Shown piece after piece: positions 48,578-62,310 of a stretch of DNA of 64,000 nucleotides. Source of the DNA: Paralvinella palmiformis (taxonomy: Eukaryota; Annelida; Polychaeta; Terebellida; Alvinellidae); the NCBI GenBank assembly GCA_025642065.1, contig JAODUP010000407.1:47501-111500 (forward strand), written 5' to 3'. Positions within the stretch are counted from its first letter, which is position 1. Each line of letters begins with the position of its first letter. The position numbers were made by a program, and so were the translations under genes. The notes below the pieces were generated by a model. That model had not been told where the DNA came from. It saw only the letters and a program-made list of their open reading frames with translations, and ran no database searches.

Positions 48578-48799
48578 ACTAAAACGTAAGTGATGATGAT
48601 GATGATGATTGGTTTTTATGGCCACTTTTGTACACATGGTAGGCTAAATGGGCCATGCGACCTCCAAATGTAATAAAGCGAAGTCAAAGATGAAATAACC
48701 TTCAGATATGCCCGCGCCGATATTCGAACACGGGTGGTAGTGATCTGTGATCTAACACGCTACTGCTAGACCACTCAAGTGCCCGACTAAAACGTAAGT
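48578..48799 (-). mobile_element. tRNA-derived SINE (family A) with 14 bp target-site duplication
   Basis: The body (48592-48785) is inverted: (ATG)n tail first, then the reverse complement of the family body, box B (reverse complement TGTTCGAATAT) and box A (TGGTCTAGCAG). It is flanked on both sides by the identical 14-mer ACTAAAACGTAAGT (48578-48591 and 48786-48799). This is a complete, fairly young insertion by target-primed reverse transcription. Confidence 0.93.
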
Positions 48800-49010
48800 A
48801 AAACATATCGTAACGGCAGTGTTTTATAAACTAATAAAACACTACTTTTCTGTCCAATGAATGTGTTATATATGCTAATTCATAACAGGTTAGTAAAAGT
48901 CAGGATTATATTCATGAAGCATATTATGACGACATCTTACCGATGATGGGAAAATCAGGATGTGGCAAGATGTCGAGAAATGTGATAGAATACGTTAGTC
49001 ACAAAAATGA

Positions 49011-49081
<71 letters not shown>
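49011..49081. repeat. (TA)n-(GT)n microsatellite
   Basis: About 21 TA units followed by about 14 GT units. Confidence 0.95.
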
Positions 49082-49084
<3 letters not shown>

Positions 49085-49336
49085 TTGTCATGGCTACATT
49101 CCCTAATTTGCAGTCAATGTTGTCTCTGATATGCTTGTCTCCTACCACAGACATTGTTTTTATTTCTGCCTTGATCTATTTCGGTTCACTAATTACACCG
49201 GAATAGTACGTGTCCATTGCCGATCCCAGTGTCATAATGCTTCATCAACAATTATTAAGTAAGCGCACGCATGCACACACACGAACTCACGTACGCATGC
49301 GCACGTACCTACGTACACATAAGCACGCGTACATGC
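49082..49336. other. No gene seen
   Basis: Ends in a CACG/CATG-rich tract. Confidence 0.5.
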
Positions 49337-49396
49337 TTAAACACACACACACACATGGAGAGAGAGAGTGTGTGTGTGAGTGAGAGAGAGAGAGAA

Positions 49397-49443
<47 letters not shown>
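49337..49443. repeat. (CA)n/(GA)n/(GT)n compound microsatellite
   Basis: Alternating CA, GA and GT blocks, all short. Confidence 0.95.
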
Positions 49444-49444
<1 letters not shown>

Positions 49445-51716
49445 CATTTCTGTCATTCTCATTATTATCATGTCTGTCCATCTGACTATACCCTTTATCC
49501 CGTCTCACATTTCAGTGACTATTTGCTCATAGCTTGAATACCATGAAATCTTGATCGAGTGAAGTGAATATCACTTTTCTATATCAAAAGATCCATAATG
49601 TTAGCAACTTGACTAGAGTCATATAATTATGTCTTCGCCATTCTTCATCAAGTTCTAGTTCGTCTTCTTTACTGATAAAATAGTTATTGTCAATTATAGT
49701 AGTAAATCACCTGATGATTTATCTCCCCCCTCCCCCCTGAAACGGTAAATTAAGATATCTAGACAATACATGTATGATAAGAAATATTGAACAGCTAATT
49801 TCTGACAGTTTAAGGTGATTTCATACAAATTGAACAATATAATACTCATATCAATGTCTCAAACATACAGCAACTTCATGGGCTATTTACAAAATAGAAA
49901 ATATAGGATTAGCACCACTGGGGGGGGGGGGGGAATGCAGACTTTATTGTTGTCCATTTGTAACATGGACTAGAACACAATCCCTGAGGCAATTAAACAT
50001 CATATCAGCAGATGTAATTATTTAATAACGCCGTTATATTGGTCTTTATGCATTATAAATGAATGACAAATGGCCTCAAATGGACGCCATTTCGGTTGTT
50101 CGAATGTAGCTATCGATTAATCGGCACAAATTATTCCGAAACCGATCCATTTATTTTGGAAATAATGTAAATAGTATTGTTAGAACTTAGGTGAATATTT
50201 TTAATTAGGATTACTGAGTAATGTGTTAATATGGAATATCCGGCGTGATATTAAATGAACCAATTGTTAACTTGTGTGAGAGACATAGAGTTGGGCTTAG
50301 ATCAAAACGGGGAACATTATGAAACCAAGTTTGCGAACGGAAATGGAATGTATTAAATGTCCTACCACTGTGAGGATGCAGCAGGTAGCAAACGTCATAT
50401 CATTCACTTGTTAGCATAGAATTAAATGCGAAACAGATCGCAGCCTTATTTTCGTTAAACGTTGAAAATATTCAGGAACGTGCGCCTAACTCGCGTTGAT
50501 AGACAATCACATCTGACAAGATGAATTCAGTATTCCAAAATTTGGGTTTTGGCTTCAGATGTGTAGAGACGATATAAGAAATGATTCTTTCGGTTGATTG
50601 AGATAAGTCACATTGTTCAACGGATTGCAGGTTTTCATTAGTAGACCTTCGGATACTTTCTAATGACATAATGGCTTAATGTTAGTACGTTTCCTTTACA
50701 TTTCCCGTTCATAGCCGTCCCGACTTCCTGAAGACATGACGCTTCTGCCAGACGAGGCATTCCAAGATCAGCGGAATAGCCAAAAGCAGATATATTTTAT
50801 ATTCAACTCAGTTTTGTCGACAATGCCATTAATTAATGGACCGCTACTAGAGTTGACTTCAGACTTTCCACTGAATTCGTCGTATTGGAAGCCAAGGCAT
50901 TGATCATTCCTGCCAGGATGTCCGCTGTGCCTGTTTTGTCTAAGTTTTTGGTATTTCCTGGTGGCATTTCGAGTTGTGCCAGTTGGTACAAATGCCGCGA
51001 CAATGTTCATTCATTCTCAGCAAACCACAAATCAATGAGAGCACTTAAAAAATATAATGGCAGCTGAAAGGAAGTATCAACACCATACGCGACAAAAACA
51101 AACAAAACCCTAGATCAAAGATCACCCTTTATTGGGAAAGTATCGAATGATTGAAGGCCTTCGCCAGTAACAAATTTAAATATTGATCCGTCTAACTAGG
51201 TGATGCAAGATTGTGGTGGTTATGTAGAATTTTGATAATGATAATAACAACAAAACACCTGTATCTTCTCAGTAAGTATCTCGTCGATCGAACCCTTTAT
51301 AGAAAATATTATTTGACTGCATCACCTGCGCTGGTCTATTAGAAATTCTAGTCATGTCCATCAATCATTTCCTCAGAGGAGGGTCTACATCAGAAGATGG
51401 ACAACGTGACCAAGACGTGAACTGCAGCCATCATGGCACAGTATCTTGTTCATCACTGTTGTTGTGGTTCTATATCTGTATGACTGTAGCCGAATGGCTT
51501 CTTTCCAACATTAATACCAAGGTAATTGTTTTTGGGATGCAGGCTTAACTCATGTCCTCGACACAAACTGAATACGTTTTTTGTTATCTTCCGCTGCCAT
51601 TCAATCTGAAGGTCAATAACGTTATAATTTCGCAAACAATAGTTTGGGCATTAACTACATAATGAAACCAGGGATATTAATTAAGTCCTTCCGTCCGTTG
51701 AGTCCCTCTCTCATTG

Positions 51717-51717
<1 letters not shown>
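49444..51717. other. No firm gene
   Basis: A G14 run lies at 49920-49933. A 44-codon ATG frame on the minus strand (50967 to 50833, beginning MPPGNTKNLDKTG) has varied residue use but no recognisable family, so it is not called. Confidence 0.45.
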
Positions 51718-51779
<62 letters not shown>

Positions 51780-51784
51780 CAATA

Positions 51785-51857
<73 letters not shown>
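51718..51857. repeat. Two adjacent (TA)n tracts
   Basis: TA at 51719-51773 and 51784-51857, separated by AAAACACA. Confidence 0.97.
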
Positions 51858-51858
<1 letters not shown>

Positions 51859-51982
51859 CACACATACCCTAGAGTACAGGGCGTTATAGCTAGTATTTTA
51901 ACCGTAGCAACTTGGAATACTACCAAATGACGATTTCAAATTTTGATGAATATATTATTTTAGAATGTAATTAACTACACAT

Positions 51983-52116
51983 ATACACGTACACACAACA
52001 CACACACAAACACACACATAAACACACACACACACACATACGTACATACATACGCAGTGAGAGAAATATTTACACACTGTATTGTGCTGATGTTAGCCTT
52101 CGTTTATATATATATA

Positions 52117-52167
<51 letters not shown>
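51983..52167. repeat. (CA)n tract and interrupted (TA)n tract
   Basis: Degenerate CA at 51983-52040. TA at 52107-52167 with a TTTT interruption. Confidence 0.9.
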
Positions 52168-52171
<4 letters not shown>

Positions 52172-53407
52172 TCGATTCCATGGCCAAGTAGCCATTTTCC
52201 CACTCCCGTGTAATAATCGGTTCAGAGATCATAATTCTCACCGTCAGTAATATGCCTTCAGTACTCTCTAAATATCTGCAACTAGAAGATTATTGACGTA
52301 GATAATCTTTGGAGTGTTATATATCACCTGGTCGACAACCTGGAATTAAAGTCCTTAACAGAACATGAACTGAGCATGGACTACTAATGGACCTGTTGAT
52401 GATCATAATCCTAGACAAGGAACTAGAGGCTGCCCACGTATAACTGTATGACTCACTATCATATTGAACGATCGCACGTTTTCTCGGTGCCTCGTTAATT
52501 GACAGCGTAATAATAAATATGGAGTTTCGCGGTAATATAGGGATGACGTAAAAATACATCGCATCCCATGAACTGGATAAACCATTATTAGGAAATCTGC
52601 CCCTCCCCCCTCCCAGAATAAAACACACAACCGAATGACTCTGTTTTAGTTATTTAGAAATTTAGTTCATTAAATTAATTCAGAGTGATTGAGTGAGTGA
52701 GTGAGTGAGTGAGTGAGTGAATCATTCCGTAATTCAGTCATTCACTCATTCAGTAGTCAGTGAGTCAGTCAGTCAGCGATCAACCTGGATGCTGGTCACA
52801 TCTTAGACATATATAACGAAATGCAACTAAGATTTTTAACTAAGGTAATCATTTTAGTAAAAACGTAACACTAACTGTATCAGTATAGTAACAATAACAA
52901 AAACCAGCAATACTACAATTAACAGGTCTATGACAATTAATAAATAACGGATCAAAGCTAACAAATAGTAATAATATTAATGGTTGTAATAGCATGAATG
53001 AAAAATAACAAATTAGCATTAAAAATAACAAATAGCATTAACAGCAACAATAACACTACAATAACAATAACGTGTTACGGTAGTGTTTAAATCACAGAAA
53101 GGTTGGATCTAACATAATCCTATTCTACGTTATGACGATCGTCTGAGATGAGATGAGGTCACTCATAATAGTCAGTCAAAGATAGGAAGAACCTTGAGTA
53201 TTTAGTTTACTAAAAATAATATAAACAATCGGTGAACTTATCATTATCATCTTGAAATGTTCGCACAAGTGATAAGTGGTTTATCTACCCATCAATGTTA
53301 GCCAACATGCTATATATTAATGGTAACAGCAAGATAAAGTTTTGCTATACAGAGACAGATACATATAAATATCTCAAGTTCGTCCTTAAAATGTATTTTA
53401 ACTATTT

Positions 53408-53410
<3 letters not shown>
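52168..53410. other. No gene seen; (GAGT)n tract at 52689-52720
   Basis: GAGT repeats are followed by TCAGTCAG variants. The rest is AT-rich, with AACAATAAC-rich sequence at 52880-53075. Confidence 0.55.
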
Positions 53411-53438
<28 letters not shown>

Positions 53439-53439
53439 T
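53411..53439. repeat. (AAT)n microsatellite
   Basis: About nine AAT units. Confidence 0.95.
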
Positions 53440-53688
53440 GGGAAATAGCATGTAAAGATACACGTATATAAAATAGTATGGTGCATATTTCATATTCTAT
53501 ATGTATATGATACTACATTTATTATTCTATTATTAGTATAGGAATACATTTGTTATGTGAATATTTACTTTCTAGAACTCTAATAGAATATCAATAATAT
53601 ATAAATTCTAACTAACTAACTAACTATTGAGCCAACAATGTTAATAATTAACCAACGGAGTAACTAACAGAAAATTATTATATAATTG

Positions 53689-54277
<589 letters not shown>

Positions 54278-54392
54278 GTAATGTTTATAGCATGATGATG
54301 ATTGATGATTGCTGTTTTACGGCCACTTTTGTGCACTTGGTAGGCTAAATGGGGCGAGAGACCTCCAAAGGTAAGTAATGTTTATAGCATGA
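54278..54392 (-). mobile_element. 5'-truncated SINE (family A) with 18 bp target-site duplication
   Basis: Only the 3' ~80 bp of the family (tail plus GTTTTACGGCCACTTTTGTG and GGTAGGCTAAATGGG) is present, on the minus strand at 54296-54374. The identical 18-mer GTAATGTTTATAGCATGA flanks it (54278-54295 and 54375-54392). Truncation plus a perfect long duplication is the mark of incomplete target-primed reverse transcription. Confidence 0.92.
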
Positions 54393-54606
54393 CGATATTA
54401 TGGCATTATTAATTCACATGAATTATTCCATGTATGTAGAACACCTGTAAATAGTAGGGTCATGATTAATTATTATACTTCGTGTATACCAAATCCGACA
54501 AACATAAAAAATATGATGACAAGAAACAAAATGCAATCCTAATCATATTTCGATAAACGTAACAATTTATATCTACCCATTTTTAGCCACTTTTTTATTA
54601 TTTTTT

Positions 54607-54607
<1 letters not shown>

Positions 54608-54675
<68 letters not shown>
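54608..54675. repeat. (TA)n microsatellite
   Basis: About 34 TA units. Confidence 0.97.
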
Positions 54676-54679
<4 letters not shown>

Positions 54680-55689
54680 CCTAGTCAGCTATAAGCATAA
54701 TTATCCAGCCATACATCAGTATGTTAACGAATTTGAAAGGATAAGTACATGCATTCGCGAATGTTCTCTTCAAACAAACTTTGTAGATCCTGATCAAAAT
54801 AACCCGAACAATTGTCATCATGTTCGTGGTAAGATAATATCAGAGAGCTTTGGTTCATTGTGTGTCCCTCTCTTATTGTCTTCTCTTTACTACATCATCG
54901 TGACATAAATCTGTTTTCCCTTGCTAGAGTATAAGACATACCCCTGACCTTCATCTATGTGTTAAGTGCATCGGCCCAAACAATCTACTTCATGAGCTAC
55001 AGGAATCCAGAGCTACTGCGAGAGAGGTACTTTTTATCTCATTCACAGAGCCGTATACGACGACAGCTTACGTCATGGACAAGGTTTAAGGCGAATCGTA
55101 ATAATTCCGGTTTGTTAAACAACACGTTGGGGGTCGATCTTTACGACGACGAGGCCTAAACAAGGTCATAATATCGTTTCTCCGACAAACTGAAGTAGTC
55201 TGCCCTCAAATCACGTCATTATTGCTGGTATTGACATCCATCTTCAATCCATTAGAAAAGAGAATATACTTCGCATCACAAAAATCACATTACGAGAATG
55301 GGAAAGTGTCTGCAGTGAGCGATGTCACGATCCCGCAGAATGGGCATCATTACTAGGCAAAGGGAATGATGTGTACACCTAAAATAAAGTGTTTAGTCTA
55401 GTTTATGGGTTTAGTCCCAGTGTGAAGAAAACATCCCAAATCTTATTATGTTAACTTAGACCGAGGATGTTGTATGTAGTTTAGTATTGATTTAAGTAGC
55501 TCAGTGTAAGTTGATAGCCGTCCTTCATTGATGTGTAACTTAGAAGTCAACAAACAGCTGGTAGAAATGGTGATAGATGTTCGGTATTTCTCTATATGTC
55601 ATCCAAAGAAACACATTATTAAATATTTTTTATTGTCACAAATATAATTTTAAAAGTGTGGTTAATATGTTATATTATTTTCAAAGATG
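54676..55689. other. No gene supported
   Basis: A 66-codon plus frame at 54959-55159 lies in less AT-rich sequence but has no recognisable motif, and its first ATG is internal. Confidence 0.45.
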
Positions 55690-55785
55690 ACTACTACTAC
55701 TACCTTTTGCACTACTACTCCTACTACTACAACTACTACTTCAAGATTACTACTGCTATTACTACTACTACTACTACTACGACTA

Positions 55786-55816
<31 letters not shown>

Positions 55817-55854
55817 AATACTACTACTACTACTACATGCTGCTGCTGCTGCTG

Positions 55855-55927
<73 letters not shown>

Positions 55928-55937
55928 AACAACAACC

Positions 55938-55973
<36 letters not shown>

Positions 55974-55985
55974 TAATATCACTAT
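55690..55985. repeat. Complex trinucleotide array (ACT/CTG/AAT)
   Basis: (ACT)n blocks, two (CTG)5-type blocks, then (AAT)n and ACA-interrupted (AAT)n, about 300 bp in all. Poly-amino-acid frames are artefacts. Confidence 0.95.
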
Positions 55986-56294
55986 TAGTACTACTACTTC
56001 TACCGTAAATCCCTACGCCATCACTACTACAATGACAATAATAAAATCAGCAGGAAGAATAATAACAATAATAATAACAACAACAAGTACAATTACTTCT
56101 GAGGTCGCGTTACTGGATAGGAAGTAGGATTAATGATAAAGAACCTAGTAAGACAATCATATACAAAGGAAGTCGCTGAATGGATAAAATAATTTTGGTA
56201 AGAGTCGTCTGCTCTAATAGATGTTCATGAAAAAAAAGAATTCAATTTGAAGACTAAACGCTTATTGAATCATACAAAATGAATGATAAAAATA

Positions 56295-56298
<4 letters not shown>

Positions 56299-56366
<68 letters not shown>

Positions 56367-56422
56367 TTGTAGTGTGATTACAATAGATGTTGTTTCTACT
56401 AATACACTGTCAACATTATTAC

Positions 56423-56471
<49 letters not shown>

Positions 56472-56472
56472 G
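56299..56472. repeat. (TA)n and (ATC)n microsatellites
   Basis: TA at 56299-56361. (ATC)n at 56424-56472, about 16 units. Confidence 0.95.
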
Positions 56473-57000
56473 TTGTCGTCATCATTAGCTAGTAATCTCT
56501 ATAATTTAGTATCTACAATGTATTATATAAACGTATCCTACGATAATTTCTTTATCTCTTTAGTCTGGTCACTTTAAGAGGTCAAATAGACGTAGTTGAT
56601 ATCGGCATATATTTATAATATTAAATCCGTCAAATGTTTATAAATTATCCTTAATGTTCTCCTGTTAAATAACGACTATTATTCTACATCTGAGCAACGC
56701 TAAATTCAATATTCGGGTAGTTAATTTCATATTACGGATAATCACATTGTGAATTATGAAACTGTTGGCTCAATTCAAATGAACCAATATTGAATATAAA
56801 GTTATATAAATAGGGCTATCAATATTGTAGTAGTCTTAATATTAATTGAGTTAGGGTATTTAGTCTGAAGCTGGTAAAATGTATGATTTTCGGTTGTACA
56901 TGAACTCGCCAAATTCTACATTCCTTTCCCGTGCCCTCCCGACTTCTACCCGTTAATAATAGAGCCTAAACTGTAGTAGTGGAGAATTTCGGGTAGTGAC
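56473..57000. other. No gene seen
   Basis: AT-rich unique sequence. Confidence 0.5.
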
Positions 57001-57957
57001 AGATTATACACGAATTATTGTCAAGACTGTCGTCGTCGGTATATTCCAGTGAACATAATTGATCCATTTCAGCTTTAGATAACCTCGTACCAGTATATTG
57101 TCATTTACGGTGATAAATGCTCCGGCCATTGCTCTTAGTCGTTTTCACATTTCCATCCTGCATCCATGATAAGAGGCCACCCCTATACCGCCATAAAGCT
57201 CAATTACGCCTCTTAAACAGGCACCTCTATTCGTCATGCTTTTGCCCTTATGATGACTTCGAGTACCCGCCATATTCCATCCGGTTGGCCATAGACCTCG
57301 TCGAGTTATCAGCGACCTAAGGGTTTCATTCGGCCCTCACATTTATTGACCCATCACATGATGTGGCTCGAGAACCATTTGTTCAGCTCGGTGATGATTT
57401 ATATTCGTTGGGCACAATTTAGTGCTGCCGTCCTAGATACATATATACATACGGCATTAACCGGCTGGACCAGTCGTTGGAGACGCGGTGTAACGTTCGA
57501 ATGTCTCTCATATGCCAGCCGCTTCGTGTACGGATGGATCTGTGGCTTTTCAATCATGAATGAGGTAGTAGTTCAGTGAACTGAGTATCGTGGTTTGAGT
57601 CGGGTGCAGTGGTTGTAGTGAGTGGTGGAAGCTATAAGTAAAGTAAGAATAAAAACACGTCAAAGTATCTACAGTAGGCTTATCGGGACGTACAGAACCA
57701 GTGACAGACCAAATAGGACAGGATGCTGATTCACAACTTAGGACACCGATTGATCTCCATATCAAGAACACGGGATAAATACTGTCAAAATTCTCTAATT
57801 CGATGGATTCGGCTGTTTGCCGATCGCAGACGGCGCTTAATGGGCTCATGAATTCGTGGCCCAGATGTGGGATTTACCATGAGACTCCCTACCGTTAGCC
57901 CGGAGACATAGCCGGATACACACAGAGAGTATTTTCCAAAAGCTTTACTTCGTACTG
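57001..57957 (+). promoter_or_regulatory. Presumed 5' flank of family gene 4
   Basis: A ~950 bp higher-complexity patch directly upstream of the start codon. Frames at 57117-57320 and 57346-57579 are open for 67-77 codons but show no known motif and may be chance or untranslated sequence. No TATA box was found near the start. Confidence 0.3.
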
Positions 57958-58347
57958 ATGGTGGATCGGTTTGCGACACCATTCACGTCGATCAGCGGCG
58001 CTATCGAGACCGAGGACACTTCTGGAAGAATGGACTCTGACTCAGCGGGATACGTCTTCGTTGTAACGGCTGGCGTCCTCGGAGCCGTGGCGCTGGTCCT
58101 GACGATCGTCTACACCTATATATACTGCGTCAAGATCAAGCCACGGCGCAGACACTTGGCCTCCGATAGGATCAACTACTTCGAGAGAGACGCCTGTATC
58201 CAGTATGGAGGACAACCGGAGAAGGATCAGATGGAACGGGCGCCCATCAAAGCTCATCCGTTCTTTGTCATCGCCGCCGCCTCGAGGGCGAAGACGAACG
58301 GAGCCGACGGAAGTCAACATCCTTCTACTTCAAATAAAGGGTATTAG
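57958..58347 (+). CDS. Small single-pass membrane protein, family member 4 (129 aa)
   Basis: Function unknown. It is the only member on the plus strand. The frame is open from the ATG at 57958 to a TAG at 58345; Met25 (58030) is an alternative start giving a short N-terminus like member 3. Residues 1-30 are polar. The helix (31-56) contains AGVLGAVALVL and ends YIYC (Cys57), then VKIKPRRR. The tail has SDRINYFER (69-77), CIQYGGQ (80-86), PIKAHPFF (96-103) and a TSNKGY end. Cys57 to His100 is 43 residues. The AATAAA formed by the Asn-Lys codons (about 58332) overlaps the conserved end and is probably coincidental. Expected topology is outside N-terminus, cytosolic tail. The juxtamembrane Cys, GxxG helix motif and Tyr-containing boxes suggest an adaptor or small receptor-like subunit; that is inference only. 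Confidence 0.82.
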   Translation: MVDRFATPFTSISGAIETEDTSGRMDSDSAGYVFVVTAGVLGAVALVLTIVYTYIYCVKIKPRRRHLASDRINYFERDACIQYGGQPEKDQMERAPIKAHPFFVIAAASRAKTNGADGSQHPSTSNKGY

Positions 58348-59706
58348 CTTGTTATGGTCACGATGTATCTTCTTTATTATCGTGTCTCACCGCCATCCGC
58401 GCATCACGTGGTGTATAACACTCCGTCATTATCCCGTGGCAAATGCCCAATAATATCCCCGGCTTCATTCGGAAATGTAATCAGATCCGGAAGTGAGAAG
58501 TGTCAAGATAGTCTCGTATTAGCATACAATGATCCTATGTGAAGTTTATCAATATCACTTGCGCAAGGTCACACAAATTAGATTGTCGCCTTCTGCATTT
58601 CTATTGCCACCATCCATGAAACGTTACTACTTCAGCGTAAAATGAATGAAGCTTATCGCATTTTCAGACGGCCTCTTACCCATTTCTGCCGATACCAAGG
58701 TCTTACAGATGTGGACTTTAAACCAATTCGGTTGGGCAGTTTTTTCCGTTATACTTCATGCCAAGGAAAGTTATATTTAGATCAGAAGGAAAACAAAATC
58801 CGCATAAAACATACACCTCCATTTGGATTTACGACGTCGGCGTCAGGTTAACAAGAATCTTATTGATTTAAAATCAATCGATCTTTAGTCGCATTCATTT
58901 GCTATAATGCAAACCCGAAATAGATGGTGTCCACTTTCACGTTGATATGTTGTATGTTTTCATATCGACTTTACGCTATAAGGAAGACTAAATATCGAGG
59001 CTAAACCAGGTTGATATTGTACTACAGGTAGTTAGCTATATGTTACCTTGCCCAACAATATTACGCATATAACATTAGTGCATTTAATTATTCAAATCAA
59101 TAAGGATGTCTTACCAAAGCGAGACAATAAGTGAGAAATATGAATGAAGTAAGCTAATAAAAGATTCAAACAGACATAAGCCACAACAATATCGTAGATT
59201 TCTCTGTGATTTCATTCTGAAAGTTCTACATAATGAAGTTTGAGAAACGTTGGAAATAATCGCCCATTGACCAATTACAACTCGACCCATTTTCTTCGTA
59301 ATATACATTTCAATATTTGATACTGAATCGAAAACTTATCATATCAAGCTGGTGCAATAATGGCTAATCTATATTAACGACCCCCCCCCTCTCAACGCGC
59401 TACACGTTTCTTCAGTAACATCGATCAGGAAATCTATCCTTTAATGGCCATCCTTTAAGGTGTGTCAGACTAGAGACAGATAAAGGATATCAGTTACACA
59501 GAGTTAGCTCTTATAACATGTTAGATCGTCGGAAATAAGGCTGAGCATCTAGGAGAAATGACTGACGGTTAAATAGCCAATCGGGAAGTGACCTAACGGG
59601 TAATGGCTACAGCCCTAATTTCGCATTTTGTAACCAACTCGTCAAAAGTAGACATCGCTTGCTAAACGTTATTCTGGACACAGCGAGCAGAATATACATT
59701 TCCTCA
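58348..59706. other. Downstream of family gene 4; no gene supported
   Basis: An ATG frame at 58642-58851 (69 codons, starting MNEAYRIFRRPL) is unassigned and could lie in the 3' untranslated region. The rest is uninterpreted. Confidence 0.4.
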
Positions 59707-59862
59707 CCCATACTCGTGGTCTAGTTCGTAGCGCGTTGTACCATAGATCACTATCACTTCAGATACTCGTTTCGTCTTTGGCCTCGCTTCATTATCTTTG
59801 GAGGTCGCTCGGCCCATTTAGCCTAAACATGTGCATAAAAGTGGCCGTAAAGCTTCAATCGT
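59707..59862 (+). mobile_element. SINE (family A), diverged, with shortened head
   Basis: Box A GTGGTCTAGTTCG is present and box B is lost. The body (CTTCATTATCTTTGGAGGTC, GGCCCATTTAGCC, AAAAGTGGCCGTAAA) is clear. Imperfectly similar CTCACCCATACTC and CTCATCCATATTC flank it. Confidence 0.82.
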
Positions 59863-60183
59863 TATCTCATCCATATTCACTTTCATTCTCGCCATCTCGC
59901 TACCATGGTCTTAACGGGTTATGTTTATTGATAGGACGTTATTGTAATTAGTATCATTAATGTTATGCGAACTGCAGTTTGTCGAGTGAACAACGTATAT
60001 GAAGTCAAACGCTGGAACACGATAATGAGTACATATTTTATAATGGGGTATCAAGAAATATGGAACTGAAATAGTATCATTAATTGTCCATTGACTAGAT
60101 GCTCAAAGATAACTCGCCTGTTTGAGTTCACTTAACACCGCTAAGATTATTGTGTACTAGGCTTAGAAACTGACGTTGATTCA

Positions 60184-60184
60184 T

Positions 60185-60223
<39 letters not shown>

Positions 60224-60330
60224 GAGAGAGGCACACACAGGCATATACACGCAAACAACACACACATAAAAACGCACGTACGGACTCACGCACATGCAAA
60301 AACACTCATACATACACAAACGCACACACA
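60184..60330. repeat. (CA)n-rich tract
   Basis: CA repeats with GCGC, GAGA and ACGCAC interruptions. Confidence 0.9.
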
Positions 60331-60785
60331 CACGCCTATTTCATTATCCGCTTTCGGTATGATGTTTCACAATTAGTTGACAATCAGATTACGTAAGACA
60401 TATTGCGTTTATATATTAAGTTTCCATTTTGGTAATATCTATCCCATCCCTGGTCAGGCCAGAAATGGGGTTTTCTGCTTCATTTTATCTTCACTATTTC
60501 AATAACCATATCTCATATGGTACTTGTTAAACATATCGTTTTTTTTTATTTGATCCTGAACAAAACGGTCTAGTTGATATTACAGCAAGGTTCAGAAGCT
60601 AGGACGTTTTATTAATTTGCTGATAGAAAGTTCAATGGGTCATATTCTATTTTTCTGAATCGATGTCTTTTTAATGTTAATTTCTAAAAGTAGAATTTCA
60701 GTTATTAAAGAAACACCTACGTCCAATGCAATGCTAGAATTATATTTGCTCATGCTGACCAGCAGCGTGAATGCATATACTTTGG

Positions 60786-60788
<3 letters not shown>
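60331..60788. other. No gene seen
   Basis: AT-rich unique sequence. Confidence 0.5.

Positions 60789-60863
<75 letters not shown>
60789..60863. repeat. (TA)n microsatellite with one interruption
   Basis: Two TA blocks joined by a TATTATA phase change at about 60822. Confidence 0.95.
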
Positions 60864-60867
<4 letters not shown>

Positions 60868-61033
60868 TTCGCTGAATATATGTTGTTGGCTAGATTGGTT
60901 ATAAATGTCCCCCATTTAGTATAATAGCTTATTGTAGTGTGTAATGATTAATCCCTGCTACACAATCCAACCGCTGATGAATCGTCCAGAGGTTATATTA
61001 TATGTGCCAGTCCCTCATCACACACTGATAAAC

Positions 61034-61106
61034 ATACACGCACACACACGCACGCACACACACACACACACGCACGCACACACACAGAGAGAGAGAGAGA
61101 GAGAGT
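61034..61106. repeat. (CA)n-(GA)n microsatellite
   Basis: CACG and CACA units, then about 10 GA units. Confidence 0.95.
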
Positions 61107-61174
61107 ACTACGTTTGATCTCACACGAAACTGACAAGTTCTAATTATCTACTGTTACACTGACATGGCCAGAAA

Positions 61175-61222
61175 TGACCTATAAGCTGACCTATAAGCTG
61201 ACCTATAAGCTGACCTATAAGC
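61175..61222 (+). repeat. 12 bp tandem repeat, four perfect copies
   Basis: TGACCTATAAGC is repeated exactly four times (48 bp). Confidence 0.97.
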
Positions 61223-61429
61223 GGATCAAGTTGGATTAAAATGGCGAAGCTAATTAATGATAATGCTGTCTCTCAAATCGCCAGCATGCGATGCGTTCAT
61301 GCAATATTGGCATTACTGATCAAAGAAATGATGCCGATGCTGTCAAGCAGGTATACTTGTCCTAAAGATAACTGTCAGTTCAACTAGATGCGATAAACGC
61401 GGAACGATTCAAGGCTTTTACTTTATGTT

Positions 61430-61461
<32 letters not shown>

Positions 61462-61859
61462 GTTGTCTTATCGACTGTAACGATTATATTATCAATTTAT
61501 TTTAAAACTTGCTGTTGATAAAATCGTACATAAACATTACAACTTCGTATCGATATTGAACGATTAAATTCCATGTATTAAATATTGGTTCTGTCTAGTT
61601 ATCATGGTTTACCTTATAAATGTATCGGATAAATCTGTATTATGATAATATCGTTTTACTTAAGAACGATATAGTTGTGTTATACCATACAGGTAGGTAT
61701 AGATACTTTATGGATTTAGTTTAGAATGGTATTCTATTAAGATAGGTTTTGATGAGAATACACTTCACGTATTTATTTCGAAAAGGCAGCTACGCATGTA
61801 TTCTCGATATATTTCATGTGACATTTCCATGTTATAAATACATCCATGTAAATCTGTCT
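61223..61859. other. No gene seen; (TA)n at 61431-61456
   Basis: AT-rich unique sequence with one short TA tract. Confidence 0.55.
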
Positions 61860-62028
<169 letters not shown>

Positions 62029-62219
62029 TTATTTAACAGTGTGAAATAAGGTACTGTCACACAAAATTTCAAATCATGAATTGATGCTTTAGACGATTCA
62101 TCAGTGGAATCAATTTATTGTGCTGAGACACCAATCCCTAAGTACCTACAGTTGTGGTGCCTAAGTGTATGCCTAAGCCAGGTCAGATCACGACAGTTGT
62201 GAAATATGCGTGCTTGCGT

Positions 62220-62310
62220 TTGTGCATCCATACGTGTGTGTGTTTGTACGTGCGCGGGGGGACGTGTGTCTGTGTGTGTGTGTGTGTCTGCGCGTGTGCG
62301 TGTTTGTGTA
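62220..62310. repeat. (GT)n-rich tract
   Basis: GTGTGTGT with CGCG and G6 interruptions. Confidence 0.9.

Noticed and set aside
50833..50967. 44-codon ATG frame on the minus strand (starts MPPGNTKNLDKTG)
   Set aside because: Residue use looks protein-like, but the frame is short, isolated and not recognisable; chance cannot be excluded.
56424..56472. Poly-Ser frame over (ATC)n
   Set aside because: Microsatellite translation only.
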